Translations under genes and position numbers: made by a program
Shown here: piece after piece, positions 9,249 to 18,637 of the stretch
Layout of the letters: each line of letters begins with the position of its first letter
How positions within the stretch are numbered: position 1 is the stretch's first letter
Notes under the pieces: model-generated
Told to the model about the DNA's origin: nothing
The model's input: only the letters and a program-made list of their open reading frames with translations
Database searches by the model: none
From: an uncultured Methylococcales bacterium
Lineage (GTDB): Bacteria; Pseudomonadota; Gammaproteobacteria; Methylococcales; Methylomonadaceae
Reading direction: 5' to 3'
DNA length: 33,572 nucleotides
NCBI GenBank assembly: GCA_903902705.1
Contig: CAIUVX010000021.1
Span: 1-33,572 of the forward strand

Positions 9249-11396
9249 TCAAAAGTTCACGCTCGCTTCAAGGTAAAAAAGCCTACCTGACATTGGAATA
9301 TTTTGTGGTAATGACGCTGGTGATCCAACAGATTCAAGATTATTTTTAGCATCCAATAGATTGCGTACCGATGCACTGACATTCAAATGATCAAATAATT
9401 TTTTACCTCTTAACGTTAAATCAACAGTTTCATAATCTTTCAACGGTCTATTATCAGTTAACGCAGGTATACGACCACCAACCCAGTTAATTTGTGGCTG
9501 TAATTGCCATTGCGGCAAAAATTGCCAGCTGACAGCGGTGTAAATATGATGCTCAGGAACATAAGTAACACGCGTGTGCGTTTGTTCGTTAGTGGCACGT
9601 TGCCACGCATAATTACCTATAACACTCCACTGCTCACTGGCTTGCCAGTTCCATTCAAACTCACCACCATAGCCTTTTTGATTACCGCTATTTTGAAAAG
9701 TAGCCGATGGTTTTCCGACATCGGGTACAGCAGCAATCAGGTCTTGAATCTGATAGTAATACACGTTGACAGCCGTCCGTAGTGATTTAACAGGACGGTA
9801 ATCAACTGCCCATTCAAAGGTATTAATTGTTTCAGGCTTCAAATTTTTATTTCCCAGTAATACTGGGTTGTTTTGATTGCCTTGTTCTGAAAAGCTAGGG
9901 GCTCTAAAGGCTTTGCCATACAGCAATTTGGTGGTGAGTTGTTTATTAATATCCCACACTAACGCTGCGCGTGGATTAAAAGTGCTACCAAAATCCGAAT
10001 AATTGTCATAACGCAAACCTGCCGTCAATTGCCAATTATCCGCAAACTGCCATTCATCTTGCAAAACACCTGAGAAGATGGAACGATGAATATTGGCTAA
10101 ATAAACATAAGGGGTATTGGTCACATCGGTCAATGCACCGCTAATTATTGGCGGCGGCGATGTGCCATTAACGACTCCAGAACCATAATTTTTGCCTTCT
10201 TTGGTGCTAATTTGCTCATAGCGATAAGCCGTGCTGAACCGTAATGAATGGTTATCCCATCCTTTATAAATTGCGCCCAATTCCATAGATGGTACTTGCT
10301 CTATACGCCCTAAATCAGTTCTCACACCAGCAGGAAACAAGGTTCTCGGTAAGTTGGGATTTAAGCTACTACTGATGTTACCATCAGCAGCGATGGGCAA
10401 TTGAGCGTTGTCAGCAAAAAGCTGAAGTTGGGTATCAAAACCAGCATATAAATAACTAAGATGCGCGGTCAACTCCAAGTCTTTTAACCAATCTTCAGTG
10501 GAAAAATGCACATCGCCTAGATACTGTTGACTATTGGTATAGCTATTCGGTTCTAATACAGTCCCAGCACCCGCACGAGTTCCCGTATTCAAGGCACTAA
10601 ACGACCAAAAATCAATATCCCAATGTTTGCGCTGTAAGTTAAGGTGGGCATCTATGCTTTCATAGCGACCTTGATAGCTACCTGGTGCGTGTGAAGCATT
10701 CGTGCCAAATGCCTTATCTTTGGCGGTTTGAAAATCAGCCTTAATGATTCTGTCAGGATCGCCATCAGTGTGCTGATATTGCAAACTAGTGGCAATATCC
10801 CATCCAGCCCACTGCGCACTGTGCTGTCCCCAGCCACTTTGAGTATTCGCATCACCTGCACGAACACCCAGTTTTGTGCCATTAATGTCTTTAGCTTTTT
10901 TGGTGATAATATTGATTACACCTGCAAACGCATCCGCGCCATACAAGGCAGAACCAGGTCCTCGAATCACCTCCACTCGCGCAATCGCTTCCAATGGTAA
11001 TTCAAAATGCGATAGGGTATTACCGCGAAATGGCGTATTAATGCGCGTGCCGTTGACCATCATCAACAATTCTGAATTAGTGGCGTTGCGTATGCCGCGC
11101 AGACTGTAACTGTAATCATAAGTGCTGCTTTGTAAACTAGCATGAATCCCTGGCACAGTTTCCAGCACTTCATGTAGCTCAGTCGCCCCCATCGATTTAA
11201 TCTGCTCAGCGGTAACAATACTGGTCACCGCAGCGGACTGAAATACGGTCTTGGGTGTCCCTGTCGCAATGCTTGTTTGGGCTAATTCAGCGGGCGACAT
11301 ATTAAAAGGATCAATATCCGCTGCTATTGCTTGAGTTACTGGAAAGCAAGCAACAGCGACTAAATGTCGAATGAAGTAGGCGCATTTAATGTTCAT
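9249..11396 (-). CDS. TonB-dependent outer-membrane receptor
   Basis: The protein is an outer-membrane beta-barrel importer driven by TonB-ExbBD. The 715-aa precursor has a signal peptide ending near AIA (25-26). A plug domain (about 45-155) follows with typical blocks: IVTAEQIKSMGATELHEVLE, RGIRNATNS and EVIRGPGSALYGADAFAGVINIIT. The long barrel has alternating aromatic strands, the GKAFRAPSF motif and a terminal aromatic residue (final F). The substrate cannot be read from sequence. Its start overlaps the end of the GGDEF/EAL gene by 4 nt (ATGA), so the two are translationally coupled within the yfiR-like operon. This suggests the receptor takes part in, or is governed by, cyclic-di-GMP signalling. 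Vitamin, siderophore or other ligands are all possible. Confidence 0.9.
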   Translation of the reverse strand: MNIKCAYFIRHLVAVACFPVTQAIAADIDPFNMSPAELAQTSIATGTPKTVFQSAAVTSIVTAEQIKSMGATELHEVLETVPGIHASLQSSTYDYSYSLRGIRNATNSELLMMVNGTRINTPFRGNTLSHFELPLEAIARVEVIRGPGSALYGADAFAGVINIITKKAKDINGTKLGVRAGDANTQSGWGQHSAQWAGWDIATSLQYQHTDGDPDRIIKADFQTAKDKAFGTNASHAPGSYQGRYESIDAHLNLQRKHWDIDFWSFSALNTGTRAGAGTVLEPNSYTNSQQYLGDVHFSTEDWLKDLELTAHLSYLYAGFDTQLQLFADNAQLPIAADGNISSSLNPNLPRTLFPAGVRTDLGRIEQVPSMELGAIYKGWDNHSLRFSTAYRYEQISTKEGKNYGSGVVNGTSPPPIISGALTDVTNTPYVYLANIHRSIFSGVLQDEWQFADNWQLTAGLRYDNYSDFGSTFNPRAALVWDINKQLTTKLLYGKAFRAPSFSEQGNQNNPVLLGNKNLKPETINTFEWAVDYRPVKSLRTAVNVYYYQIQDLIAAVPDVGKPSATFQNSGNQKGYGGEFEWNWQASEQWSVIGNYAWQRATNEQTHTRVTYVPEHHIYTAVSWQFLPQWQLQPQINWVGGRIPALTDNRPLKDYETVDLTLRGKKLFDHLNVSASVRNLLDAKNNLESVGSPASLPQNIPMSGRLFYLEASVNF

Positions 11397-13795
11397 ATTG
11401 GTGCAATCATAAAAGGTTTTATCAGTTTAAGTTCCGTCAATAACACAGGTTTACTGATGCCATAGCCTTGCGCATAATCGACACCTAATTCATTAAGCAA
11501 ATTAAATATTTCCTCATTTTCAACAAATTCGGCAATGGTTTTTTTACCCATAACGTGTCCAACTTCGTTGATCGCTTTTACCATCGCTAGGTCTACTTTA
11601 TCATCTAAAATATCTTTAACAAAAAAACCATCGATTTTAAGATAGTCCACGGGTAGATTTTTTAAATAGGCAAAAGACGATAGACCACTGCCAAAATCAT
11701 CCAGTGAAAAGGAACAGCCCTGCTCTTTTAATAAATTAATAAATTTAATTGCCGATGATAAATTAGCAATCGCAGCGGTTTCAGTGACTTCAAAACATAT
11801 TTTCTGAGTAGGTATTTGCCACTTAGCAAATTGCTCAAAGATGAAGGCTAACACCCCTTCATCACCCAATGATAAGCCCGATAAATTAATAGAACACAAT
11901 GACAAATTTTCCATAAAATCAGGTGTTGTGGCAATAAACTCAAAAACAGAGCCGATAACCCAGCGATCTATCGCGGGAGCTAAACCATAACGCTCTGCCG
12001 CTGGTAAAAACGCATTAGGCGGTATAATACGACCGCTCTCATCGCGATAGCGAATCAGAGTTTCAAAATGCAGTCTTTCATCTTCTTTGGATACCAATAC
12101 GATTGGCTGCCCATACAGGCAAAAACTATTATTCTCTAGTCCTAGCCGTATTTTTTCCACCCACTGCATTTCGCCTTCTCTTAGCGCGAGTTCTTCATCA
12201 TCTGGGCTATAAATATGAATGCGATTGCGCCCTTTATCTTTTGCCGCATAACAAGCGGCATCGGCTTCTTTAAATAAATTGACCGCACTGCCACTGGTTT
12301 TATTGATGACAGAAAGCCCTATACTGACACCTATGGAAAAGTTTTTTCCTTCCCAATGAAAACGAAAATCCCTGATAGTATCGCGTAGCTTTTCACACAG
12401 TAAAAACGCGTCATTCAGTGAACAGTAATACATCAATATGCCAAATTCATCACCGCCTAAACGAGCGATAAAGTCCTGCTCTCGAATGTGTGTTTTTAAT
12501 ACCAAGCCTAATTGTCTTAACAGTTCATCACCCGCAAGATGCCCACAGGTGTCGTTGACCAGTTTAAACTGATCCAAATCTAAATAACACAAGACGTGTT
12601 CAGAATCATCAGTGTGGACTAATTCTATTGCTTGTTTAACGTAACGATCAAACTCAACTCGATTAGCAAGCCCTGTTAACGCATCATGGCTGGCTTGGTA
12701 GGTGATTGTTTCACTCAACTCACGCGCTTCAGTGACATCTTCACACACCAATAACAAGCTGTTTTTTTGCTGCCCATATTCAACAGATTTAGCGGTGACT
12801 CGTAGCCAAAGAATTTGCCCATCCGCGCCTATTTGCCTAAATTCCTCTTTGTATGCGTGGGTAGGATTAAGCAGACAACGCTCAAGAAAAGAACTCATAA
12901 TAGGTATATCAGCGGTATAAATAAAATCAAAAATGCAATGATTACGCAACTCTTTAATGCTTAAACCAATTTGATCGGCACAAGTACGATTAACTGACAA
13001 AATATTGCCCACAGCGTTGACGCTAAACATCATTGAAGGATTATCGTCATACAACGAGACATAACGATTCTTTGCATCCAGTACCGCTACATTTTGCTGT
13101 TCCACAGTATCAATCAACTCATTAAACGCATTCACTAACACGCCTAACTCGTCATTATTGACTTTAACGGCGCGTATCGAATAATCATGACTCGCACTAA
13201 TTGCCTTAGCCGCTGCCACCAATTTATTGATGGGGGCTGAAATGAGCTTTAATAACGGAGTAGCTAAAAGAAAAGCCAGTATCGACACACTGAGTAATAC
13301 TAAAAATAAAAAACCGATAAACTGTATTTTACGCCAGTAAGCAGCAGAAAAATCGGCGTGAATATAAACCGTTCCTTGTTGCTCTGACTCCATCATAATC
13401 GGCTGCACAATACATAAATGGGTATTGGTAAATTGGGTTGCCAATCCATTAACCAACGTAGGACACGTCCATTTATTCTGATTGGGTTTGATTAATTCGG
13501 CAAAAACAACCCCTTCCTGATTATAAAGACAAGCGGCTTGCACTTCTGGCAACATAGCAATCACCGCAAGATTTTCTCGCGCTGTTTCTTGGTCATTAAA
13601 TAATAGCGCGGCCGTGCTACGATTACCGATGATGGTTGCTACTGCTGACAAATCATCTTGGGTATTTTTCTGAAATTCATCGATTTCAAGTATCAATATA
13701 AATATACCCGCCACTATTAATGACAACACGCTAGGAAATATGGTAATTAATAGTAGCTTACGGTTTATTGCTAAATCAGCGATGCGTTTAATCAT
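11393..13795 (-). CDS. CHASE8-HAMP-PAS-GGDEF-EAL cyclic-di-GMP enzyme (YfiN-like sensor)
   Basis: This is an inner-membrane hybrid enzyme for cyclic-di-GMP. Membrane segments lie at about 14-38 and 157-181 and flank a periplasmic CHASE8-like sensor. HAMP (about 181-235), PAS (240-357), GGDEF (368-530) and EAL (545-790) follow. GGDEF is intact (447-451) and has an RxxD inhibitory site (438-441). The EAL signature reads ETL (578-580), while the other phosphodiesterase motifs (NLSG, EVTE, DDFGSG, QGY) look intact, so both activities are plausible. The ATG at 13795 is chosen over an upstream TTG at 13822 because GGAG sits 6 nt before it. It overlaps the yfiR stop by 8 nt. In Pseudomonas, periplasmic YfiR inhibits YfiN through this type of sensor. 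Confidence 0.9.
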   Translation of the reverse strand: MIKRIADLAINRKLLLITIFPSVLSLIVAGIFILILEIDEFQKNTQDDLSAVATIIGNRSTAALLFNDQETARENLAVIAMLPEVQAACLYNQEGVVFAELIKPNQNKWTCPTLVNGLATQFTNTHLCIVQPIMMESEQQGTVYIHADFSAAYWRKIQFIGFLFLVLLSVSILAFLLATPLLKLISAPINKLVAAAKAISASHDYSIRAVKVNNDELGVLVNAFNELIDTVEQQNVAVLDAKNRYVSLYDDNPSMMFSVNAVGNILSVNRTCADQIGLSIKELRNHCIFDFIYTADIPIMSSFLERCLLNPTHAYKEEFRQIGADGQILWLRVTAKSVEYGQQKNSLLLVCEDVTEARELSETITYQASHDALTGLANRVEFDRYVKQAIELVHTDDSEHVLCYLDLDQFKLVNDTCGHLAGDELLRQLGLVLKTHIREQDFIARLGGDEFGILMYYCSLNDAFLLCEKLRDTIRDFRFHWEGKNFSIGVSIGLSVINKTSGSAVNLFKEADAACYAAKDKGRNRIHIYSPDDEELALREGEMQWVEKIRLGLENNSFCLYGQPIVLVSKEDERLHFETLIRYRDESGRIIPPNAFLPAAERYGLAPAIDRWVIGSVFEFIATTPDFMENLSLCSINLSGLSLGDEGVLAFIFEQFAKWQIPTQKICFEVTETAAIANLSSAIKFINLLKEQGCSFSLDDFGSGLSSFAYLKNLPVDYLKIDGFFVKDILDDKVDLAMVKAINEVGHVMGKKTIAEFVENEEIFNLLNELGVDYAQGYGISKPVLLTELKLIKPFMIAPI

Positions 13796-14318
13796 GGCGG
13801 TCTCCCCCAGCAATCTCAACAACTTCCAATAATTTCGCGCTGATTTTTAAACCGTTTTGTTGTAGCAATTTTAGATTTATCTGCAATTTTATTTTGTCTT
13901 GCCGCTTAACAAAGGCAATCATGCCACCTTGGCTAATAAACTCAGGTTCTTCGCCAACCGTTAAGGTGTTTTTGCTACTCGCCGCTATGATTTTAGCATT
14001 GACATTTAACCCCACATAAACAATATGACAATGCACGGCTTTATCCATCACCGTTAATCTGAACAATTTGATAGGTAAATTAAAAGCGGTTCGCTGTTCA
14101 ATGGGGTCAATAATTTCACCAAAAGGATCATTACCCAAAATGCAAATATTGAAGGTCTCAGTAGTTTCTTCAGTCCAAGTAATAAATTTAGTGAAGTTAA
14201 ACAAGTAGCCCACTTTGATTTTATATTCATCAACGGGTGCAGATTCTGCGTAAGAATCCTGCAAAAACAGCGAACACAGTAAACAACATAAAACTAAAAT
14301 CGAACAAATACTTTTCAT
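13788..14318 (-). CDS. yfiR: YfiR family (DUF4154) periplasmic regulator
   Basis: The 176-aa protein has a Sec signal peptide (hydrophobic 5-20, cleavage near YAES at 24-26) and the DUF4154 core: YKIKVGYLFNFTKFITW, then FNICILGNDPFG, a central CHIVYVG strand, and a late GGMIAFVKRQDKIKLQINL block. In Pseudomonas YfiBNR, YfiR binds the periplasmic domain of the diguanylate cyclase YfiN and represses it. Here it precedes and overlaps a CHASE8-GGDEF-EAL gene by 8 nt, which supports the same partnership. No YfiB-type OmpA lipoprotein is nearby. A TonB receptor occupies the third position instead. Confidence 0.88.
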   Translation of the reverse strand: MKSICSILVLCCLLCSLFLQDSYAESAPVDEYKIKVGYLFNFTKFITWTEETTETFNICILGNDPFGEIIDPIEQRTAFNLPIKLFRLTVMDKAVHCHIVYVGLNVNAKIIAASSKNTLTVGEEPEFISQGGMIAFVKRQDKIKLQINLKLLQQNGLKISAKLLEVVEIAGGDRHD

Positions 14319-14359
14319 GCTTTCATAATGATTAGTGAATGAAAAAGACTAGAAACTAC

Positions 14360-14411
14360 GGTAGTGGGTTAAATCTGTTGGGCATCGCTATAACAGGTTT
14401 CACCCATCACC
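14360..14411. repeat. Long imperfect hairpin, REP-like, between apeB and yfiR
   Basis: The 10-bp outer arms 14360-14369 and 14402-14411 pair with one wobble and one mismatch. After one unpaired base on each side, the 9-bp inner arms 14371-14379 and 14392-14400 pair with one wobble, leaving a 12-nt loop. The whole forms one stem of about 19 bp. It sits 41 bp upstream of the yfiR start and could be a structured leader, a processed terminator of apeB, or a dispersed palindromic repeat. Confidence 0.65.
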
Positions 14412-14495
14412 AGAACGACTGACTTTAACTAGAAAATCCACTTGTGGACAAATTGCTTTTTGTAAGTCTAGTCTAGGCTAAGAAAGTTAAGTTGC

Positions 14496-15794
14496 CTATT
14501 CCGCAAAAAATTGGCGCATCGCTCTTATCATATAGTGATGATCCCACACACCCGCACTTTCTCGAATACTGTGCATCGCCCACAGTGGAGATCCCACATC
14601 AACGCAGCTTACCCCGATTAAACTAGAAGTAATCGGTCCTATGGTGCTACCACAACCCAACTCATTACGATGGGAATATTTTTGATAGGGTACGCCTGCT
14701 AATTCACAGCAATCTGCAAATAATGCCTCTGAACCACTGCTGGTACTGTAACGCTGATTGGCATTAACTTTTATAACGGGACCTTGATTAACCAGCACTT
14801 TATGTTCTGAATCATAAGCAGCGGGGAAACTGGGTTGATAGGCGTGCGCCATATCCGCGCTAATCATAAAACTTTTTGCCAATGCTCTTAAAAAGTCTTC
14901 TCGATCGGTTTTTGTCGCTAAGGCAATACGTTCAAGAATATCAGTAAGAAAACTACCCGCCGCGCCTTTTTGACTTTCACTACCGATTTCTTCGTGGTCA
15001 AAAAAGGCACACACTAGCATATTGCCTGATTCCAAGACGCTCTCATCCAATAATGCCAATAAAGCTGCATGACAGGACGCTAAATTGTCCAGTTGACTAT
15101 TCGCATAAAACTCATTGTTTGCCCCCCAAAACACCCCTTGTTGAGTGTCATACACTGCCAAATCCCAAGACAATATGGATTCTATCTCTTTATCTATTTG
15201 CTGCTGTAACCAGTCAGAAAAATACGCACAGGGTAATTGTTGCTCGGTTAAGCGCGTCAAAATTAAGGGTAATTCCTGCTGTTTATGCAGTTTTAAACCC
15301 TCTTCATTGACGGTTCTGTTCATGTGTATGGCTAGATTAGGTAGTCGTAGCAAGGGTTTATCACACTGCACTAACTGGCTCACCAGCTTACCGTGTTCAT
15401 CCTTATAACAAATTCGCCCAGCAAGACTTAAATCCCTATCGGCAAAGGTTGCGAGTATGGGACTGCCGTAGATTTCAACACCTAAACGTAATAATCCATC
15501 GCTTGCTGTTGCGGGATTGGGTTTAATGCGCAACCCAGGTGAATCGGTATGCGCACCAATGAGTTTAAAGCCTGTTTTTACTAAAGGCTGTTGCCCCATT
15601 ACGAAGATAATAATAGAGGAATCATCACGAATGACATAATAACGCCCCCCTGCTTGTAAGCTCCATTTGTCAGTTTCATTGAGCTTTACAAATGAAAACG
15701 CGCTCAGTTGGGTTTCAATGCTATCAACCACATGCCAAGGGCTGGGGCTTGCATCAATAAAATCCAGTAAATATTGAACCTGTTGCGTTGCCAT
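14496..15794 (-). CDS. apeB: M18 family aminopeptidase (aspartyl aminopeptidase type)
   Basis: This cytosolic dizinc aminopeptidase removes N-terminal residues, typically acidic ones. In the 432-aa protein, metal-binding and catalytic blocks appear in order: AHTDSPG (H82), SQLDNLASCH (D234), FDHEEIGS (E266, E267) and AMHSIRE (H408). GCGSTIGPI, a family signature, lies near 380. Length is normal for bacterial M18. The ATG at 15794 has no strong Shine-Dalgarno. It lies 41 bp downstream of the FAD oxidoreductase gene on the same strand and may be cotranscribed with it. The 177-bp gap before yfiR contains a long hairpin, so the signalling operon may be separate. Confidence 0.92.
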   Translation of the reverse strand: MATQQVQYLLDFIDASPSPWHVVDSIETQLSAFSFVKLNETDKWSLQAGGRYYVIRDDSSIIIFVMGQQPLVKTGFKLIGAHTDSPGLRIKPNPATASDGLLRLGVEIYGSPILATFADRDLSLAGRICYKDEHGKLVSQLVQCDKPLLRLPNLAIHMNRTVNEEGLKLHKQQELPLILTRLTEQQLPCAYFSDWLQQQIDKEIESILSWDLAVYDTQQGVFWGANNEFYANSQLDNLASCHAALLALLDESVLESGNMLVCAFFDHEEIGSESQKGAAGSFLTDILERIALATKTDREDFLRALAKSFMISADMAHAYQPSFPAAYDSEHKVLVNQGPVIKVNANQRYSTSSGSEALFADCCELAGVPYQKYSHRNELGCGSTIGPITSSLIGVSCVDVGSPLWAMHSIRESAGVWDHHYMIRAMRQFFAE

Positions 15795-15835
15795 GATTGT
15801 TCTTTAAAATTGGGAAAATTGCATTCTAATCGATT

Positions 15836-17452
15836 TTAGGTAATATCCGCACAACTAATCATTGCCAACGCCACGGCTTCAGCGACTTTAATACCATCGA
15901 CCGCTGCTGATAAAATTCCCCCTGCATAACCTGCACCTTCTCCTGCTGGATACAAGCCTGTTGTATTGATACTTTGATAATGCGTATCGCGCTTGATGCG
16001 AATCGGTGAAGAGGTACGGGTTTCCACAGCTGTTAATATGGCATCATCCATCGCAAAGCCTTTTATTTTTTTATCAAATGCTGGCAATGCTTCACGGATT
16101 GCTTCAATAGCGTAGTCGGGTAACGCGGAACTTAAATCCGTTAAATGTGTGCGGGGCGTGTAAGACGGCTGCACACTACCCAACAAAGTAGAGGGTCGCT
16201 GCGCCAAAAAATCACCCACTCGTTGCGCAGGAGCTTGGTAATTACTGCCACCTAATACAAAGGCATGAGCTTCTAATCGACGTTGCAAATCTATCCCTGC
16301 CAATGGGTGTTCAGGATAATCGACTTCAGGCGTAATACCGACCACAATCGCACTATTGGCATTGCGTTCATTGCGTGAATATTGACTCATACCATTAGTG
16401 ACCACATGACCTGCTTCAGAAGTTGCCGCTACCACTGTTCCACCTGGACACATACAAAAACTATACACCGACCGCCCATTTTTACAGTGATGAACTAATT
16501 TGTAATCCGCCGCGCCTAATAATTGATGCCCCGCATACTTACCAAATCGACACACATCAATCAACGACTGTGGATGTTCAATGCGAAAGCCAATGGAAAA
16601 CGGCTTGGCTTCAATGTACACGCCACGCTCATAGAGCATTTTAAAGGTGTCACGCGCACTGTGACCGACTGCTAACACCACATAATCACTGCTAATCGTT
16701 TCGCCATTAGCCAGTGTCACACCGCGCACTTGATGATTGTCGATAATCAGCTCATCAACGCGTTGTTGAAAGCGAATCTCGCCACCCAAGCTTTCAATTG
16801 TGGCACGGATTTGTTCTACCATCGTCACCAATTTAAACGTGCCTATGTGTGGCTTGCTCACATGAAGAATTTCCGTAGGTGCGCCCGCTTTAACAAATTC
16901 AGTCAATACTTTGCGCCCGTAATGATTGGGGTCTTTGATTTGCGTGTACAGCTTGCCGTCAGAAAATGTCCCCGCACCACCTTCACCAAACTGCACATTG
17001 GATTCAGGATTAAACTCTGATTTTCGCCACAAACCAAAAGTATCTTTAGTGCGTTCGCGTACTTCTTTACCTCGTTCTAAAATAATCGGACAAAAGCCCA
17101 TTTGTGCCAAAATCAACCCCGCAAATAAACCGCAAGGCCCTGTGCCAATAACGATAGGACGTTGTTTTAACTGCGTGGGCGCGTGAGCGACAAATTGATA
17201 AGTGGTATCAGGCGTGACAGAAATATGCGGATCATTTTTGTGATTTTCCAATACAGCAGATTCGTTTTTGACTTCCACATCCAGCGTATAAACCAGCTCG
17301 ATAGCATTACGTTTACGCGCATCATGTCCTAGGCGAAACATGGTGTAGGCAATGAAATCCTGTTCTGTAATGCTCAGCCGTTCAATAACAGCGGTTTTTA
17401 TCAGGCTTTGTTCATGATCCAGCGGCAGTTTAAGTTCAGTAATTCTTAGCAT
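15836..17452 (-). CDS. NAD(P)/FAD-dependent oxidoreductase (COG2509-type)
   Basis: This is a putative FAD-dependent dehydrogenase of unknown substrate. An N-terminal family-specific domain (MLRITELKLPLDH, 1-100) precedes the dinucleotide-binding motif GTGPCGLFAG (103-112). Further blocks include GGAGTFSDGKLYTQ, LAVGHSARDTF, CMCPGGTVVAATSE, and a C-terminal FAD-contact block GLYPAGEGAGYAGGI. With the ATG at 17452 it has 538 aa. An in-frame TTG at 17494 would add 14 residues that do not look like the family start. The Shine-Dalgarno is poor. DUF3301 lies upstream on the same strand and apeB downstream. Confidence 0.85.
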   Translation of the reverse strand: MLRITELKLPLDHEQSLIKTAVIERLSITEQDFIAYTMFRLGHDARKRNAIELVYTLDVEVKNESAVLENHKNDPHISVTPDTTYQFVAHAPTQLKQRPIVIGTGPCGLFAGLILAQMGFCPIILERGKEVRERTKDTFGLWRKSEFNPESNVQFGEGGAGTFSDGKLYTQIKDPNHYGRKVLTEFVKAGAPTEILHVSKPHIGTFKLVTMVEQIRATIESLGGEIRFQQRVDELIIDNHQVRGVTLANGETISSDYVVLAVGHSARDTFKMLYERGVYIEAKPFSIGFRIEHPQSLIDVCRFGKYAGHQLLGAADYKLVHHCKNGRSVYSFCMCPGGTVVAATSEAGHVVTNGMSQYSRNERNANSAIVVGITPEVDYPEHPLAGIDLQRRLEAHAFVLGGSNYQAPAQRVGDFLAQRPSTLLGSVQPSYTPRTHLTDLSSALPDYAIEAIREALPAFDKKIKGFAMDDAILTAVETRTSSPIRIKRDTHYQSINTTGLYPAGEGAGYAGGILSAAVDGIKVAEAVALAMISCADIT

Positions 17453-17524
17453 ATAGTTTTTATTAATATCGTAAATACAAAAGACAGGAGTCAAAACTCA
17501 TGAGTTTGGACTCCAATGTCCAGC

Positions 17525-17836
17525 TTATTCAATTCGATAAGCATCCATCTCAATCGACAAAACTCTATCACCCAACACCGTACAAATCCCCTGATAACGG
17601 TCTTCACCTGTTGAAGCGAATTCAAATGCGTAGCAACGATAAACTTGCCAACGCCCTGCTGCATTTCTTTTTAAACCCATGCGAGTCAAGGCAACATAAT
17701 CATCGAGCATTAGCACTTCCAGTGCATTACAACGCGCTTTTGTAGCTTTCAAAGCAAGGGCTTTAGCGGTTTGAGCATTATGCCAGTACCAATAAAACAA
17801 CAAAAGTAAACTAATTGATACAATATTATTGAACAT
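17525..17836 (-). CDS. DUF3301 family small membrane-anchored protein
   Basis: This 103-aa protein has one N-terminal hydrophobic segment (about 5-18, rich in L and W) followed by LALKATKARCNALEVLMLDD, a central RxxxGRWQVYRCYAFEFASTGEDRY stretch, and a GDRVLSIEMD end. The pattern matches DUF3301, a gammaproteobacterial family of unknown role. It lies 72 bp upstream of the FAD oxidoreductase gene on the same strand and is divergent from the carboxylesterase gene. The family assignment is from memory of its FEFxxxGxxRYxG pattern. Confidence 0.75.
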   Translation of the reverse strand: MFNNIVSISLLLLFYWYWHNAQTAKALALKATKARCNALEVLMLDDYVALTRMGLKRNAAGRWQVYRCYAFEFASTGEDRYQGICTVLGDRVLSIEMDAYRIE

Positions 17837-17942
17837 GAGTTAAAATCAGCACGAACAGCTAAAAGTGTGAGTATGGTGTTTATTGTACTCAATATGCAGG
17901 CATATCTTTGGTAAATACTAAAACATTTTATGGAACGCAACT

Positions 17943-18611
17943 ATGACTTCCGAACTTAGCACGATTGAAATACAGCCGAACGCAGATCACCGATATTCAG
18001 TAATATGGTTACATGGGTTAGGTGCTGATGGTCACGATTTTGAAGATATTGCTCAGACACTCCATTTAAACGCCGCGCCACATTGCCGTTTTATTTTTCC
18101 TAACGCACCTATTCAAGCTGTCACCATCAATGGTGGCGTGGAAATGCGTGCTTGGTATGATATTTTGGTCATGGCACTGGAGCGTGAAGTTGATATAAAT
18201 GGCATTTATCAATCGGCAAAATTGATTGAACAGCTGATTGAGCGCGAGAAAAACAACGGCATAGCCGCTGAAAATATTCTCCTCGCTGGCTTTTCTCAAG
18301 GTGGTGTTGTCGCCCTGCATGTTGGCTTAAGATACCCAGAGAAATTAGCGGGCATTATCGCCTTATCAAGCTATCTACCCACTATTGGGCAACTAAACAC
18401 TGAAGCCTCAGCCGCCAATAAAAACACACCTATTTTTATAGGACACGGCATACTCGATTCAGTGGTTGCTGTTGAATCAGGTAAAGCAGTATTTGATAGC
18501 CTTCATGCTCAAGGCTACCCAGTTCAATGGCATGATTATTTAATGGAACACTCGGTTTGTATCGAAGAAGTAGAACATATCGCCACTTTCATCAATGGCA
18601 TTTTTAAATAG
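17943..18611 (+). CDS. Alpha/beta-hydrolase carboxylesterase (phospholipase/carboxylesterase family)
   Basis: The 222-aa cytoplasmic serine esterase belongs to the acyl-protein-thioesterase-like group. WLHGLGADGHDF provides the oxyanion-hole region (23-33), FPNAPI follows, and the nucleophile elbow is GFSQGG (S118). Catalytic D172 lies in GILDSVV and H203 in YLMEHSV. All three triad residues are present and the length is typical. A GGAA lies about 9 nt before the ATG. The gene converges on parE with only 26 bp between stops and no obvious terminator. The natural substrate is unknown; short-chain esters or acylated proteins are typical for relatives. Confidence 0.9.
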   Translation: MTSELSTIEIQPNADHRYSVIWLHGLGADGHDFEDIAQTLHLNAAPHCRFIFPNAPIQAVTINGGVEMRAWYDILVMALEREVDINGIYQSAKLIEQLIEREKNNGIAAENILLAGFSQGGVVALHVGLRYPEKLAGIIALSSYLPTIGQLNTEASAANKNTPIFIGHGILDSVVAVESGKAVFDSLHAQGYPVQWHDYLMEHSVCIEEVEHIATFINGIFK

Positions 18612-18637
18612 ATAACTTTTATATACCAATCCCTAAA

